DNA of 64,000 nucleotides, from assembly GCA_036435485.1 (NCBI GenBank), contig CM071595.1, positions 12,080,001 through 12,144,000 on the forward strand, given 5' to 3'. Position 1 is the first letter of the stretch, and every line of letters begins with the position of its first letter. This document shows, piece by piece, positions 47,190 to 58,397 of the stretch. This DNA comes from Saposhnikovia divaricata (taxonomy: Eukaryota; Streptophyta; Magnoliopsida; Apiales; Apiaceae). Under the pieces are notes generated by a model. The model did no database searches, was not told the DNA's origin, and saw only the letters and a list, made by a program, of their open reading frames with translations. Both the position numbers and the translations under genes were made by a program.

Positions 47190-49470
47190 CGTGTTATGTG
47201 GATTCTGGACAGTGGATGTTCAAGGCATATGACCGAAGATAGAGCCCTGCTATCAAGAGTGGTGACGGTATCTGGCCAAGTGGTTAATCCCTTGGAGACA
47301 ACAGCAAGGGTATGACCTAGGGTCAAGGCTATTCAATATCCAAGGAATGTTGTCAGTAATAAAGCATCTTTTACAAGATGAAGAGCCTACTGTTCGAGGA
47401 TTAAGGAAAGAGAACTTATCTGTAGCTGACATGGAATCTCAGTCAAAGGTGAAGTCAACAAGGTCAAATCTAAAGCTTCATCATACAAGAGTTCAGCTAT
47501 GACATAAGGAGCTCTCTCACCTGAATGTCATATCAAGAGATTCTTTCCTGGAAATCGAATCAGTAAAGGAGACTGCCTCATCTGGAATTAAAGTAAAATA
47601 AAATAATGAGGCATGTCATAAAGGGAAGTCAAAACGAATCACACAGAAGTTCTACATCAAAGAAAAATATATTTAAGTGGTGATGACTGATGACTTCTCT
47701 CCACAAACAAGTTGTTGTTCAAACAATCTGAAGACAAGACACCACTGATGGTTATTGATCATATCTAGAAGAGTGTGAGGAAGCAAATTTGACTATGACA
47801 ACTTGGAGACCAGATTACAGGACCTATCAATTAGTGTTCTAGATGATTTCTGCACCTTCAAGAGTATTAATGCTGAAGCAGTCAATAGTTTGCTACTGAC
47901 ATGATTAAACCCTGATCAGTAAGAAATATAGGAAGACCCCACAAGTTATGAAGAAAATTGTTTTGCAATGATAAATGAAAGTGAGCATCCTAGCAATCTG
48001 CTAATGCTCAATAGGATAATTTCCTTGGTTACTTGGTAGAGTCAACAGCCTACAGGGTGATTGTTATTAATCAACAGAAGGTGATTGAAAGTCTTAGTGA
48101 TGTTCATCGACTTCTAGCTCCCAGCTGTCAATGGTAATGATGATTCAGATCCAAGCAATGTCAACATTGAGAATCTTCATGTAAACCCAGCAACAACTTA
48201 GGGGGAGCAAAAGAAGGATCATCTAGTCAACTCAACACCACACTGAAAGTCAAAGGACACTATGAGAACATGTCTGCCAAGACAAAGAGTGTTGACTCAA
48301 TTAACTCTTTGTTCTAGTTCTTAGTGTTTCTAATGGTGGAAGTAAAAGATTAACAGAGCTTCAAGTACTAATGACTATTTCTTTAGTCTTCTATTAGAAG
48401 AAACTAAGAAAGCTACAAAAGCTCTGAAAGATCCAGGTTGAGTGATTGCAATGCAAGATGATCTCAATCAGTATAAAAGCCAGATTGAAGGGAAGCTGGT
48501 ATCTAGACCAAACAACAAGGCTGTATTTGGTATAAGGATAACCAGAAGTTTAACTGGATGTCAAGGAATTGTTATGAGGGACAAAGCCAAACTGGATGCT
48601 AGGTTACAATTTGATCAAACAGTATATTTGACAAGAAGCACCAGTGACAAGACTTGAGGATATCAGGCACCTGCTGCACATTCAAGATTATAATGGACAT
48701 CTAGACCTACTGAATCTGGATACTAGAGGAATGTGAATAAGTGCACTCCTGGTTGGTGAGATAATTGAAGATCTCTACAGGTTAGTATAAACAGGTATCA
48801 TCACTCAAGCAAGCATGGAAGAAATGGTATGACACCCTAACTATAATTTAATATTTGGTATCAATCTTTAACAGTTGGTATCTTTTAACAATTTGTGTCA
48901 TATTTATAGAACTCTCTACATCTTTAGGCACAAACATAAATGATATATATGTGCAATGATATCATGATTATATTATATGTTAGTCTACTAGTTATAAATT
49001 GGTATCAAGATATTTGTTGTTATCATCAGCTCATTATCTTACTCAATTGCTAATAGATCACTTATACACATATTTTATTCTCAATTATGCAAATGTGCAA
49101 GGTCTCAAGTGGATTCTTGAGAATCTATTCTTGTAGTTATTACACTTGATTTTCAGATGTCTTAAGTTGGACCCAAATCTACGGAGATGGTACCTTAGAG
49201 ACATCAGTTCTGACATGTTTTGCTACATAGAGACAGATCAAATGAGTTGTACGAAAGCAGAAGAACACAAGGAATCAATTTCATCTCCAACAACTCTGTG
49301 GAACACTCAAGGACTAAGCAACTTGCATAAGGTATCAATTCTTTTGAGAGAACATGTCTTTAGTTAAGAATAACTTGCAGACACGTTTGCTGAATCACTT
49401 GATGAAATTAATTTTTCCAGATTGGTTTGTAAACTTAGGGATTTTATTAATGCTATATGATTGTAAATCC
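47190..49470 (+). pseudogene. pol: Copia A pol, heavily deleted
   Basis: Recognisable pieces in order: protease WILDSGCSRHMTEDR (47199-47243), in the -1 phase relative to gag as in Copia B; GAG-pre-integrase traces (HKELSHLN near 47501, CHKGKSKR near 47611); RT N-terminus traces (VIAMQDDLNQ at 48440, AKLDARLQFDQ near 48590); a WYDT trace near 48833; and the RNase H end (about 49270-49440, with FAESLDEINFSRL). The integrase core and RT active site are gone, and stops and frame changes are frequent. It cannot encode a working enzyme. Confidence 0.8.
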
Positions 49471-50115
49471 CATCTGTTAAGTAATTCTTAAGTAAGCTCA
49501 CAAGTTTTCAATTGTCTGTATTGAAAGGACTTGTGAACTTATTTACATCCAGACCTCACGCTGAGAATTATCTGTTGAATGATTGCCTTGTGTATAATCG
49601 CAATATATTTTAGTGGTGATTATTTAAGGATAATTTAAATACTTAAATGCTAAAATCTATCTCATAGATATTTAGTATTTAATTATTTAATTATTTATTT
49701 ATTTTGATTTATATGGGTTACGGACATGAAGTAATTCAATTTAGTATTTGCTCTGTACCTTATATTTATTAAAATAAATAAACAACATAACTCATTTGGA
49801 CCTAATCTGTATTGGTCTTCAATTAGTTGTGAGATGTTAATTCTATTGAATTTTATCAATGCTCCATTTTCAGAAATTCACTATAATTAATATCATGGTT
49901 CTAACAATTGGTTGTACTGAAGTTTTAACTTATATCAGTTAATGATATTTAGTTAGAATTCTATTTACTAACTAATTGTGAGATATATTGGTATGTGTGA
50001 AATTACTTAGAACTCCTCTAAGTAATCATTGTTATATCTTTTACAATTCACTCATATTATTATACATGGTATGAAAATAATCTAAGTAGAACTATGGATA
50101 TTGTAATATCTAAAG
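49471..50115 (+). other. non-coding post-pol region of Copia A
   Basis: About 650 bp of AT-rich DNA with no coding frame, up to the CACTA insertion. Confidence 0.55.
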
Positions 50116-50118
50116 TTA
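50116..50118. repeat. target-site duplication TTA of the CACTA element, left copy
   Basis: TTA precedes CACTAGTAC; TTA also follows the other end at 54868-54870. A 3-bp duplication is typical of CACTA elements. Confidence 0.85.
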
Positions 50119-50139
50119 CACTAGTACAAAATTGATCTT

Positions 50140-50545
50140 TTACGTCGCCTCTTATACGTCGGTTCTGGCCAAAGGCGACGTATAAAGCAGTTATATACGT
50201 CGGTTCCGCCTAAAGGCGACGTATAAAGCAGTTATATACGTCGGTTCAAGAAAAAGCCGACGTATAAGGTCATATTATACGTCGGTTGAGGAAAAGGCGA
50301 CGTATATAATGCCATTATATACGTCGATTGAGGAAAATGCGACGTATATAATGCTATTATATACGTCGGTTGAAAAAAAGGCGACGTATATAATACTATT
50401 ATATACGTCGGTTGAAAAAAAAGGCGACGTATATAATACTATTATATACGTCAGTTTTTTTATCGACATATAAAATTCTCTTTTACGTCGCCTTTTCCTT
50501 ACTCGATGTATAAAGTTTCATTTTTTACATCGCTCTTTGCATGAT
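50140..50545. repeat. left subterminal array of the CACTA element
   Basis: Eight or so units of about 40-55 bp, each a small hairpin with TATACGTCGGTT on one side and GGCGACGTATA on the other. Units near the interior are more diverged. Subterminal repeats of this kind bind the CACTA-encoded TnpA-like protein. Confidence 0.9.
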
Positions 50546-50559
50546 CGACATATAAAACC

Positions 50560-52013
50560 TTTAAATTAATTAGAAACGTACTTAGTCTTCAGTTATTCCC
50601 TAAATATTACACTCTTCGTTCTTCCCAATTAAACTCTGTTCTTCCCCAATTAAACTCACAGTTCAAGCAATTCAAACACCACCCACGTACTGTTACTCAG
50701 AATTTAAAGGTCTCTCTCTCAATTATACACACACCAATACTGACAGCCAGCCATCTCACTCTTCAGCTCTCCTCAATCACCAATCGCTCTCTCTTTCTCT
50801 CCCCAAACCCCCAAATTCAAATACCCATAGATAGCCCTAATTAAAACTCCGTATCCTTAGATATACGTTGATATAATTCACTATAGAAGGGAAATTGGAG
50901 CATTTATTATCTTATTGGAGTATCTGTTTGTCGATAAATTGGGAGATTTTTTGTGGGTGAAGAATATATCTAGGTCTGGTATGTGTATATGAGTTTTTGT
51001 ATGTATATATAAGTTTATGTATGTATATATGAGTTTATGTATGTTTGTATATCGAGTTTTGCTTGACTATGAATTGAGTAATTGAGTTTTGCATAGGAAC
51101 ATATATATAGAAGTAGGGGTAAAAAAATCTTGTAGTAGTATTTTTGATTCAAGACTCCTGAGAAGTAAAGTGCGATATGTAAAGTCGATTACAAACGTTA
51201 TCGATTATAACCATATAAGAACCATATTTGTTTCGGTCCCAGCTTAATCTTTTGTAATCTATTTGCCAAATACTTATATTTAGGTTTATATTGATTCATT
51301 TGATTGATAATTACAAAAGTATTCAGAATTATAGTGAGCTTTGATTAATTGCATATGTATTTGTTTATTTTAAGTGCTTACAAAGCATAATGTATTTTCT
51401 TTACACTCCTCACCTGGTATTTTCTTTACAAAGCAGTTAAGGCATTTTATAAGGATTATGGTTGTCCAGGTTTGAGGAGTTCCAAGTACCGAAAGACATT
51501 TGCTTAATGCTTGAACTTGTTTTCATCCTTAAGAGAGAAGGGAACTCATGTGCATCAGTGGTGGTGAATAACTGAATGGTAACCAACTTGTTTTATGTCG
51601 ATATTTTGAAAATTTTACTTGCTAGATGTTGTTTATTTTTACATGATTGGTTGATGTATATCAAATGTACATATGTCATTATCCCTCATATGCTAAGATG
51701 TCTGTTGTATGAACGATACTTGTAAGAAATGTTTCATGGGCTTCGTGTCTTCTGTTATTCAACTAGTTCAACTAGTTTATAGCTGTTCATCATATGTCTA
51801 TCAATGTATGTATTTTCAGTGCTAGTTTTACACTTCATATGCATAGTACTTTAGTAGTATCATTTCATTTTGTTGACTTAAATATTGGAGTTGGCCAAAG
51901 TTGTGATATCCCATGCCAGGTCACAAATTCGAACCCAGATAATAGCATATTTTACAAGCTAAATAATAAGATTATGTAAATGTTGGAAAAATTTGCATTG
52001 TTTGATTCTCAAG
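50560..52013 (+). other. captured non-coding and 5' gene sequence in the CACTA element
   Basis: At 50630-50880 the DNA is C/T-rich and resembles a plant 5' leader (CTCTCTCTTTCTCTCCCC). Short coding-like scraps appear near 51437-51560 (for example KAFYKDYGCPGLRSSKYRKT), with possible splice sites. I could not build a continuous frame here. Confidence 0.4.
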
Positions 52014-54276
52014 GTAGCTACCTTAAGATCAAGAGTCTGATGGACCAGACTTGTCGAATATTGGTGGACAGGGTCAAGACAAATTCATCTTCAGAGATAA
52101 TGCAAGAGTTTGGCATAGGCCAAAGCTATGTTCAGACACCAAAACATCCAAAGAGGTATAACGGAAAATTTTCTTTGATTTTGTACAAGTGACTGTAGTT
52201 TTAACCAGGTCATCTGTTTTTTAAAATTTTGGTTAAAATTCCTTAAATTTAGTTTAGGCATTGATATACAGACAAATTATTTACTGTATTTATACATATA
52301 ACTTATAATTGGAAAGTGATTTACAATCTGACAAAGTGTTTATAATTATATTTAAAACAAATAACAATTTCATCATAAAATTGATATGACATGCAAAATA
52401 CCTGAATTGATTAGTCTTTTTTGCTTAAATGAGGCTTTGTTGTGTACATTGATAGACCACAGATATTCTCGGGTTTTTTTCCTTAAGGAATCCAGGTAGT
52501 GACAGATTGAGAAGTCACAGCAGAGAAGCATTTATAAACATATCGGATGGGGTGCATCTGCATGATTTCCATTTTGACTTTGTAAAGGAAATGAAGGCGC
52601 TGTTCAGCAAGACAACAGTCTGTATATATATATATAGTATATTCACATACATGCTTCTATATGTCTGTAATTGTGCATGTGTGTTAGTTTTGGCAGTTTT
52701 TGAAGTTAGTATTTATATTATATTTGTTATGCGTCTCAATTGTAGACTTTTGCTGCTGAATGTCTCTCAGTTTTGAAATTTTAGGCCTATTATTGTTCTT
52801 GTTTAATATAGTATGTGATCGATCCAATTAAGGTTGCCTCCCACTACCTCAGGGTTTTGGGGGAGTTAGTTACTACTTAACATGGTATTAGAACTCGGTT
52901 CGGGAGAGGTCTTAGTTTCGAATTCTCCCACCTTCAATTTTTTTAAAAAGAAAGTTAATTGTTCATTTGTTATGAGTGAGGGGGAGTGTTAAATATAAGT
53001 CTATGATCCGATTAAGGCTGCCTCCTACAAGGAGAGTTGGTTACTTAACAGTTCTTATCCTTAAAATTGAATTGGATACTTACTGTGCATTGATTGATTG
53101 CTTTAAATACACTCTTATATATCTGTTAATGCTAACTTCACGATCCAAAACTTGACAAGTATGTTGCCGAGCTCCTGAAGCTAAGCAATTTCTTGGTGAC
53201 GGGAAATTATTTGAAGCGTATCAAAGTTCTGTGCTTGACCCTGGAGCCGAAGCGACGGTCTTTTGTTTATTTGTCTTCGAAAATTGATCCGCCCGTAACC
53301 ACTGCAAGTGAGAAGTTAAAGTCGGCCATTGTGCTTATACATATTGTGACTGGTGAAGGTTAAAGAATGTCCTTTTCTTTTTGGTTATTTATATGCTATG
53401 TAGTACAATTTAAAAACTGTAGGCTGAGGAAAATTTTGGCAAACAGAACTAGGATTGGCCGATCTTTTAAGCTCTGAAGTTGCTTCACGCCTCGTTCTGA
53501 TCCTCAACAGTATTGACTTATTTGACATTAAGGTTTGCTTTGTTAATGCACATTGTAAATTTATCACGATTCTTGTATATATTTAGCACACCCAACAGTT
53601 TTTGCACTTTTGTCACAGTGTGTGGCTGCTAAAATTCTCTCCCGTTTAAGTTTTAATAAATGCCGCGAAGCAATAAATGAGGCAGTTCCAGTCCTTCTGG
53701 AAGCTATATGTAATGACGTTGATCAAGTAGCAGTTACGGTAATCTATGGTAAATTAGTTAGTCAGTTTAACTTGATTCGTCATTTATGTGAAATTGTGAA
53801 TGCAATTTAACTAGATTTGTTATCCAAATATGTAGGCTGCGTCAACATTGGCGCGTTTAGCTTTTGCATCCTCCAAATGGGTAAACGTTTCTCACTTCCA
53901 AGATGTGCAAAATGCTCTCACTAAACATAGAAATCGTGAAGCTGAAGTATATCTAACAATGTATTTGGTCTTTGTCTGTTGCGGAAATGATCTTACTTTG
54001 TCTGATAAGGTTATTTTTTGGTCCGCTATTTTATTTTTTCGAGTCCTGTAGTCTGGTAATGTCAATTACAGTAACATGCTTTTTTAAACATTTCTATATT
54101 GTTGATTCTTAAGGTTGGACTAAACTTAGCCTCTTCATCTCTTATTCTAGGTGACAGAAGCTCTAGCTGGAGCAAGTCTGGAATCTTCTAATCTTATAGT
54201 GGGCATAGATTTCACCAAGAGCAATGAGTAGACAGGTGCACGATCTTACCAGCGTAGGAGCTTGCATCACCTGAAG
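52014..54276 (+). pseudogene. chimeric captured gene: seven exons, last one RGLG/copine-like
   Basis: Exons at about 52014-52155, 52500-52617, 53160-53358, 53447-53532, 53619-53738, 53836-54009 and 54151-54276. Each junction has AG and GT in place, and the phases agree, giving one frame of about 305 codons up to a TAG at 54229. Exons 1-6 encode a helical, armadillo-like protein I do not recognise (for example CVAAKILSRLSFNKCREAIN, then AASTLARLAFASSKW). The last exon reads VTEALAGASLESSNLIVGID and FTKSNE, then TAG at the Trp position, then TGARSYQRRSLHHLK. That is the signature of the copine-type vWA domain in plant RGLG ubiquitin ligases. Two source genes were therefore probably joined in the intron at 54010-54150. 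The upstream limit is uncertain. Confidence 0.7.
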
Positions 54277-54589
54277 CTCAGTGTAGAAGAGCAGAGTTTG
54301 AAATTTTGTTATTTATCATCTCAGTGTTACTTGTACAATATCTCGTGCATGATATGCTTGACCCGTTAGATTGAGAATTTGTGAACATTTTTGGATGTAT
54401 TTTTTCAAGTGTAAAACAATAATTATGTTATTTAATCTATGTTTGTGTTCAAATTGAATTGGGAAATTTTAATTATTGTAGGTTTTTCATTGTACAAAAT
54501 TTTGTTAAAGCAGGTTATTTTGATTGCTTAACAGGTTTTTGGGTATAGGCACAGAAAAAACAAAAAAATAATATTTTTTTTAATTTTTA

Positions 54590-54860
54590 TGGACAATATA
54601 CGTCGGTTCCCACATGGGCGATGTATAAAGCATAATCTATATACGTCGGATTTTTGGACATTATACGTCGCCCTACTTCGACATTATATGTCGCCCAACT
54701 TCGACTTTATACGTCGCTTTTTAACCGACGTATATTAAACTTTATACGTCGCCTTTTTAACCGACGTATAAGACTCGTGACTTTATACGTCGCCCCTCTA
54801 TACGTCGCCATTTAACCGACGTATAAGACCTATTTAACCGACGTAAAAAGCCAATTTTGT
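54590..54860. repeat. right subterminal array of the CACTA element
   Basis: Units of TATACGTCGG and ACCGACGTATA mirror the left array and end next to the terminal CTAGTG. Confidence 0.88.
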
Positions 54861-54867
54861 ACTAGTG

Positions 54868-54870
54868 TTA
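54868..54870. repeat. target-site duplication TTA of the CACTA element, right copy
   Basis: Matches 50116-50118. Confidence 0.85.
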
Positions 54871-57800
54871 CCATAGTTCAATTACTTTGAATAATTTTTA
54901 TGCTTATTTGCAAGATACTAATCACTTTGATAATAAATGTTATATACTATGGATCAAGGTGTATTGGAATTAGAAAATTATTTCTAAGATTGCAGACAAG
55001 ACAGTCTTGGTAATCAAGTTTTATTTTTAGAACCAAGATTGTCTACCAACAAACAGTTGTTAGGAGTTAACAATTGTTGTTATCGAGGAGTTGCCTTGAA
55101 GTCATAAGATTAAAATGTTAATGATGATAATTATCCAAGTGATTGTGGTAGAAACAATTTTGTTATTGGCAATACCAATGTCACTAGAAAATAATCATCA
55201 AGTCATTCTCGCAATAACTCGAGGGAAGTAAACAAAAGATTCACTAGTCAAACACAACACCACAATGAAGAACAAGGTGATTCATCAAGATCCAACCTTC
55301 TCAAACAGTCTGTTTGGAATAGAGCTGATCATTGGTGATCCAGATGTTGGAGTAATAACAAAAAGGGCTTCTCAGAATCAAGGTATAGAATCTAAGGAAT
55401 CTGAGAAAGCAATTGTGAATCTGGAACAACAAGAAACGTGGAAGTTGGTGCCAAGGTTTGAGCGCTAAGTAACTGGTATGACATTCTTTTCGAATTCTAT
55501 CTTGTCATCTTTCTAAAAATAATTGTCATAATCATTCTAATGTTTTAATCCATGTTTCTTTATTTTAGAATAATAATTTTCTCTAAAAATATTTTTCTCT
55601 AATTCTCTAGTTAGAATTTTTGAGGAAGCTATTTTTGTTGAAAATTCTCTTATTTTAAAATAGCTGCCATATTTATGATAAGTTATTAAATCATATTTTC
55701 TCTCTAAATAATTTTCTAGTATAAAGTTGTTTTGTCAGAAAATATATGGATTTGCTAACCTATTATAAATACTCTTGTATATACTTAATGTTTTTGTACA
55801 TGTATTGTAATTTTTAAATGTTAATCTTATTTAACATGTTTTGTAGTGTTTGTCTTTTTATTTTAGTCGTATGTTCGTTTATAGTTTAAGCTATGTAAAT
55901 TATTAAATTATGTATAGTTTTATTATTTTTATGTTAATTCAAATTTTTCTTCTTTGTTTAGTTTAATTTGAATTTTATTTTCTTTTTAGTTTTTTTTTTA
56001 ATATTATTATTATGTATATTATCTCTTATTTTTGTATATTCTTTTTCATATGTATATAAATAGTTTGTATAGTTTTTACAGTTTAGTCACTATACTTTCA
56101 AAACTTACAAGTAGGTCACTGTACTTGGTACTTTTGTTGTTCTTCTTATTAACACACACAAAACCTGCAGTTTAAGTATAAATCTTTGTTTTGTGATTGC
56201 TGTTAACAGATCTTCGTGTTAAGGACTTAACAATTGACTAATGTTGGTATCAAATTGGTATGTGTCTATACAATTGGTTAGGAACTAATGTTTGATTTTC
56301 AGGATCTAACAATTGGAAGACAAGACCTATCAAGTGCTAACAATTTCTAATAGTTGGTATCTATCATGCAGGACCTAAAACATGATAAATTAGTTTTGTT
56401 TGTATTGGTTTAAACATTAACATACATTGATTCGATTAATATTTATTAATTGAATTTGTGTCCTTGTTTTTGTTTAGTAAAACCAGCTCAGGATCTTTAT
56501 CTTCCTAAATTCAAAATCTCTTTCTACATCTGTGATTGCTTACATTGTAAATCTTTTGAAATCACAACTGTATATCATTCCTCTTAAGATAAAATGCAAT
56601 ATTTTCTTAGAAAATTTTTCAATGTTAAAAATGCATTCTATCTATGTTGCTCATATTCTGTGATGCAGATTCAACTACATGAAATTTTGTATTCTCACAT
56701 GTTTATTCATAAGGTTGTAAACCCAACAACTTTTATCCCAGACTACAGTTAAACTCAAACACATTCTATCTTACCCCCTAAATGGAAGTAACCTATCAGA
56801 CTAGAGGTCATCAGGGAGTAACTGCACTTGATGCAGCAAACAAGGATGTGTGGGATATTCAGTTGGAAAGTCACTACCTTATACACTATCGAAAATATTT
56901 CATATGCACAAGGTGAGATTGCACACACCAAGGATGAATTGACGGAAACCTGTAATCCAACCATTTTACGGTTAGGATTATAAGTTAAAGGTTCTTTAAT
57001 GAATCAAGAGTCTTCACAGACCTCGAGAGAAGGTATTGATCTCAAATGCAAAATTCATCAAGATCATTATCTAACTCCCTAGAGGGAACATCTCTGGATC
57101 ATGCGGGTAACGGATGAGACATAGGTGCGGATCGGCAACTTGTGAACTATGATTCCGATTTTACCTGATGAGTTTAACAAGGTGATGTCTTCACAGACAT
57201 TAGAAGGGAATCTTGATCTCAATGCTAAATTTATAGATCATTGTTTACCTTCTCAGAATTCAAATCTGAAAACCCTAAAAAGGGAAATTATCAACTTGTA
57301 GATTATGACTTAGATTCGTCTGACGAGTCCAACAAGGATTTGGGATTTGCGAACTCCTATTGCACCACCAGTGACCTCTCTAGAAGAGGCTATGGTGATT
57401 TTTCTTTGCAGGTACACTAAAGGATGTTGGAGCAATGAGTGAAACACTAGTGAGCAAGAGTGTAAACACAGAGAGAAGTGAGACACTCAACACAAATGAG
57501 TGGAGAGAAGAGTGAAACACTTGTGAGGTACACTAAACACTATCACACACTCACAGTGAGGAAGAAAATGAAACTTCCTTTCTAACAAAGCTTTATGAAT
57601 TGATTTCAATGTACTCTAACGATTGATATAAATTGGTAACAATTTGGTATCAACTACTTTGTCAATTAGTTGAATGGAGGATTCCTCAACTAAGAGGGAG
57701 AAATATATTGAAAAAGATATATTCAAGCTCAGAAGCTTACCTTAGTAGGATATACTCAACTAAGGGGGAGAAGTATGGGGTACAAGTAAAAGAAAAGTGA

Positions 57801-58383
57801 GTTAGAAAGGGGGAGCAGTAAAGACTGTGCTTAGGATGAGAAGCAAGTCTAGTTTCTAAGGGGGTGCCTTAGATGAAGAATCAAGAGAACTTTCATTTGT
57901 TATGAAAGTGGAGATATAAGGAGAATTACATCACAATACTATTCTATTAGTCTTTCAATGTACTATGTATAAAGGCTAAGTGGAAGAGTAGTAAATTCAC
58001 CAGAAGTTATAGAAATGGTATTGATTCACCATTGTCTATATAGTAGGAACAACTATTTTTAGTGAGAAAAGCTGTGTCAGAAATGGGAAGTGATTGTAAA
58101 TCAAGAACTGTTGATAATCACCAATGTAGGATGTGAAGGATTATCAGGCAGAGATATGAAGAATCAGAAATGAAGATGAGTTATCTATTGAAGATCAGTT
58201 CAGTGCAGTGCTAGAGGAACAATCATCTATCATTTCATCAACTGAAGATTCTGGAATTGTTAAATCTAAACCAGAGAATTTTTTTGTACTATTTACTTAG
58301 TTCTTAAAAGTTTTATCTTTCTCTTGTTTAAGTGAGTTAGTTGAGTTATCCTCTAAGTATTTGCTTGTTATTGTCTAACAAAC
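54871..58383 (+). other. 3' internal region of Copia A, mostly non-coding
   Basis: Apart from the pol scrap at 55195-55520, there is no convincing frame in 3.5 kb. It is where Copia B carries its third ORF, but I could not find that protein here. There are several GGGGGAGAA-type purine tracts (57700-57850), and phrases such as AACAATTGGTATC recur near 56220-56370. Confidence 0.5.
55195..55520 (+). pseudogene. pol: second copy of a copia pol segment (linker and RT N-terminus)
   Basis: In shifting frames the translation matches Copia B pol around SSRSNL…SVWNRA, ELIIGDPDVGVITKRASQNQ, LEQQETWKLVPR and then WYD near 55473. The same pol segment also exists at about 48170-48850, so Copia A contains it twice. 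It joins RT N-terminal sequence directly to WYD, skipping about 80 codons. Confidence 0.7.
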
Positions 58384-58397
58384 AAATAGGGGGAGAT
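58384..58397 (+). promoter_or_regulatory. polypurine tract of Copia A
   Basis: AAATAGGGGGAGAT abuts the 3' LTR; nearly identical to Copia B's tract. Confidence 0.9.

Larger units (their letters stand above)
50119..54867 (+). mobile_element. CACTA (En/Spm) element carrying plant gene exons
   Basis: Termini are CACTAGTACAAAATTG on the left and its complement CAATTTTGTACTAGTG on the right, with arrays of short inverted units in both subterminal regions. At 4.75 kb it has no recognisable TnpA/TnpD transposase, so it is non-autonomous. The interior holds multi-exon sequence of plant genes, as in other CACTA elements that pick up host DNA. It lies in Copia A's post-pol region and is younger than Copia A. 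Confidence 0.9.

Noticed and set aside
50140..50545. CRISPR-like regularly spaced repeats
   Set aside because: Plant nuclear DNA with CACTA termini; units are hairpins with degenerate spacing and are the subterminal array of the transposon.
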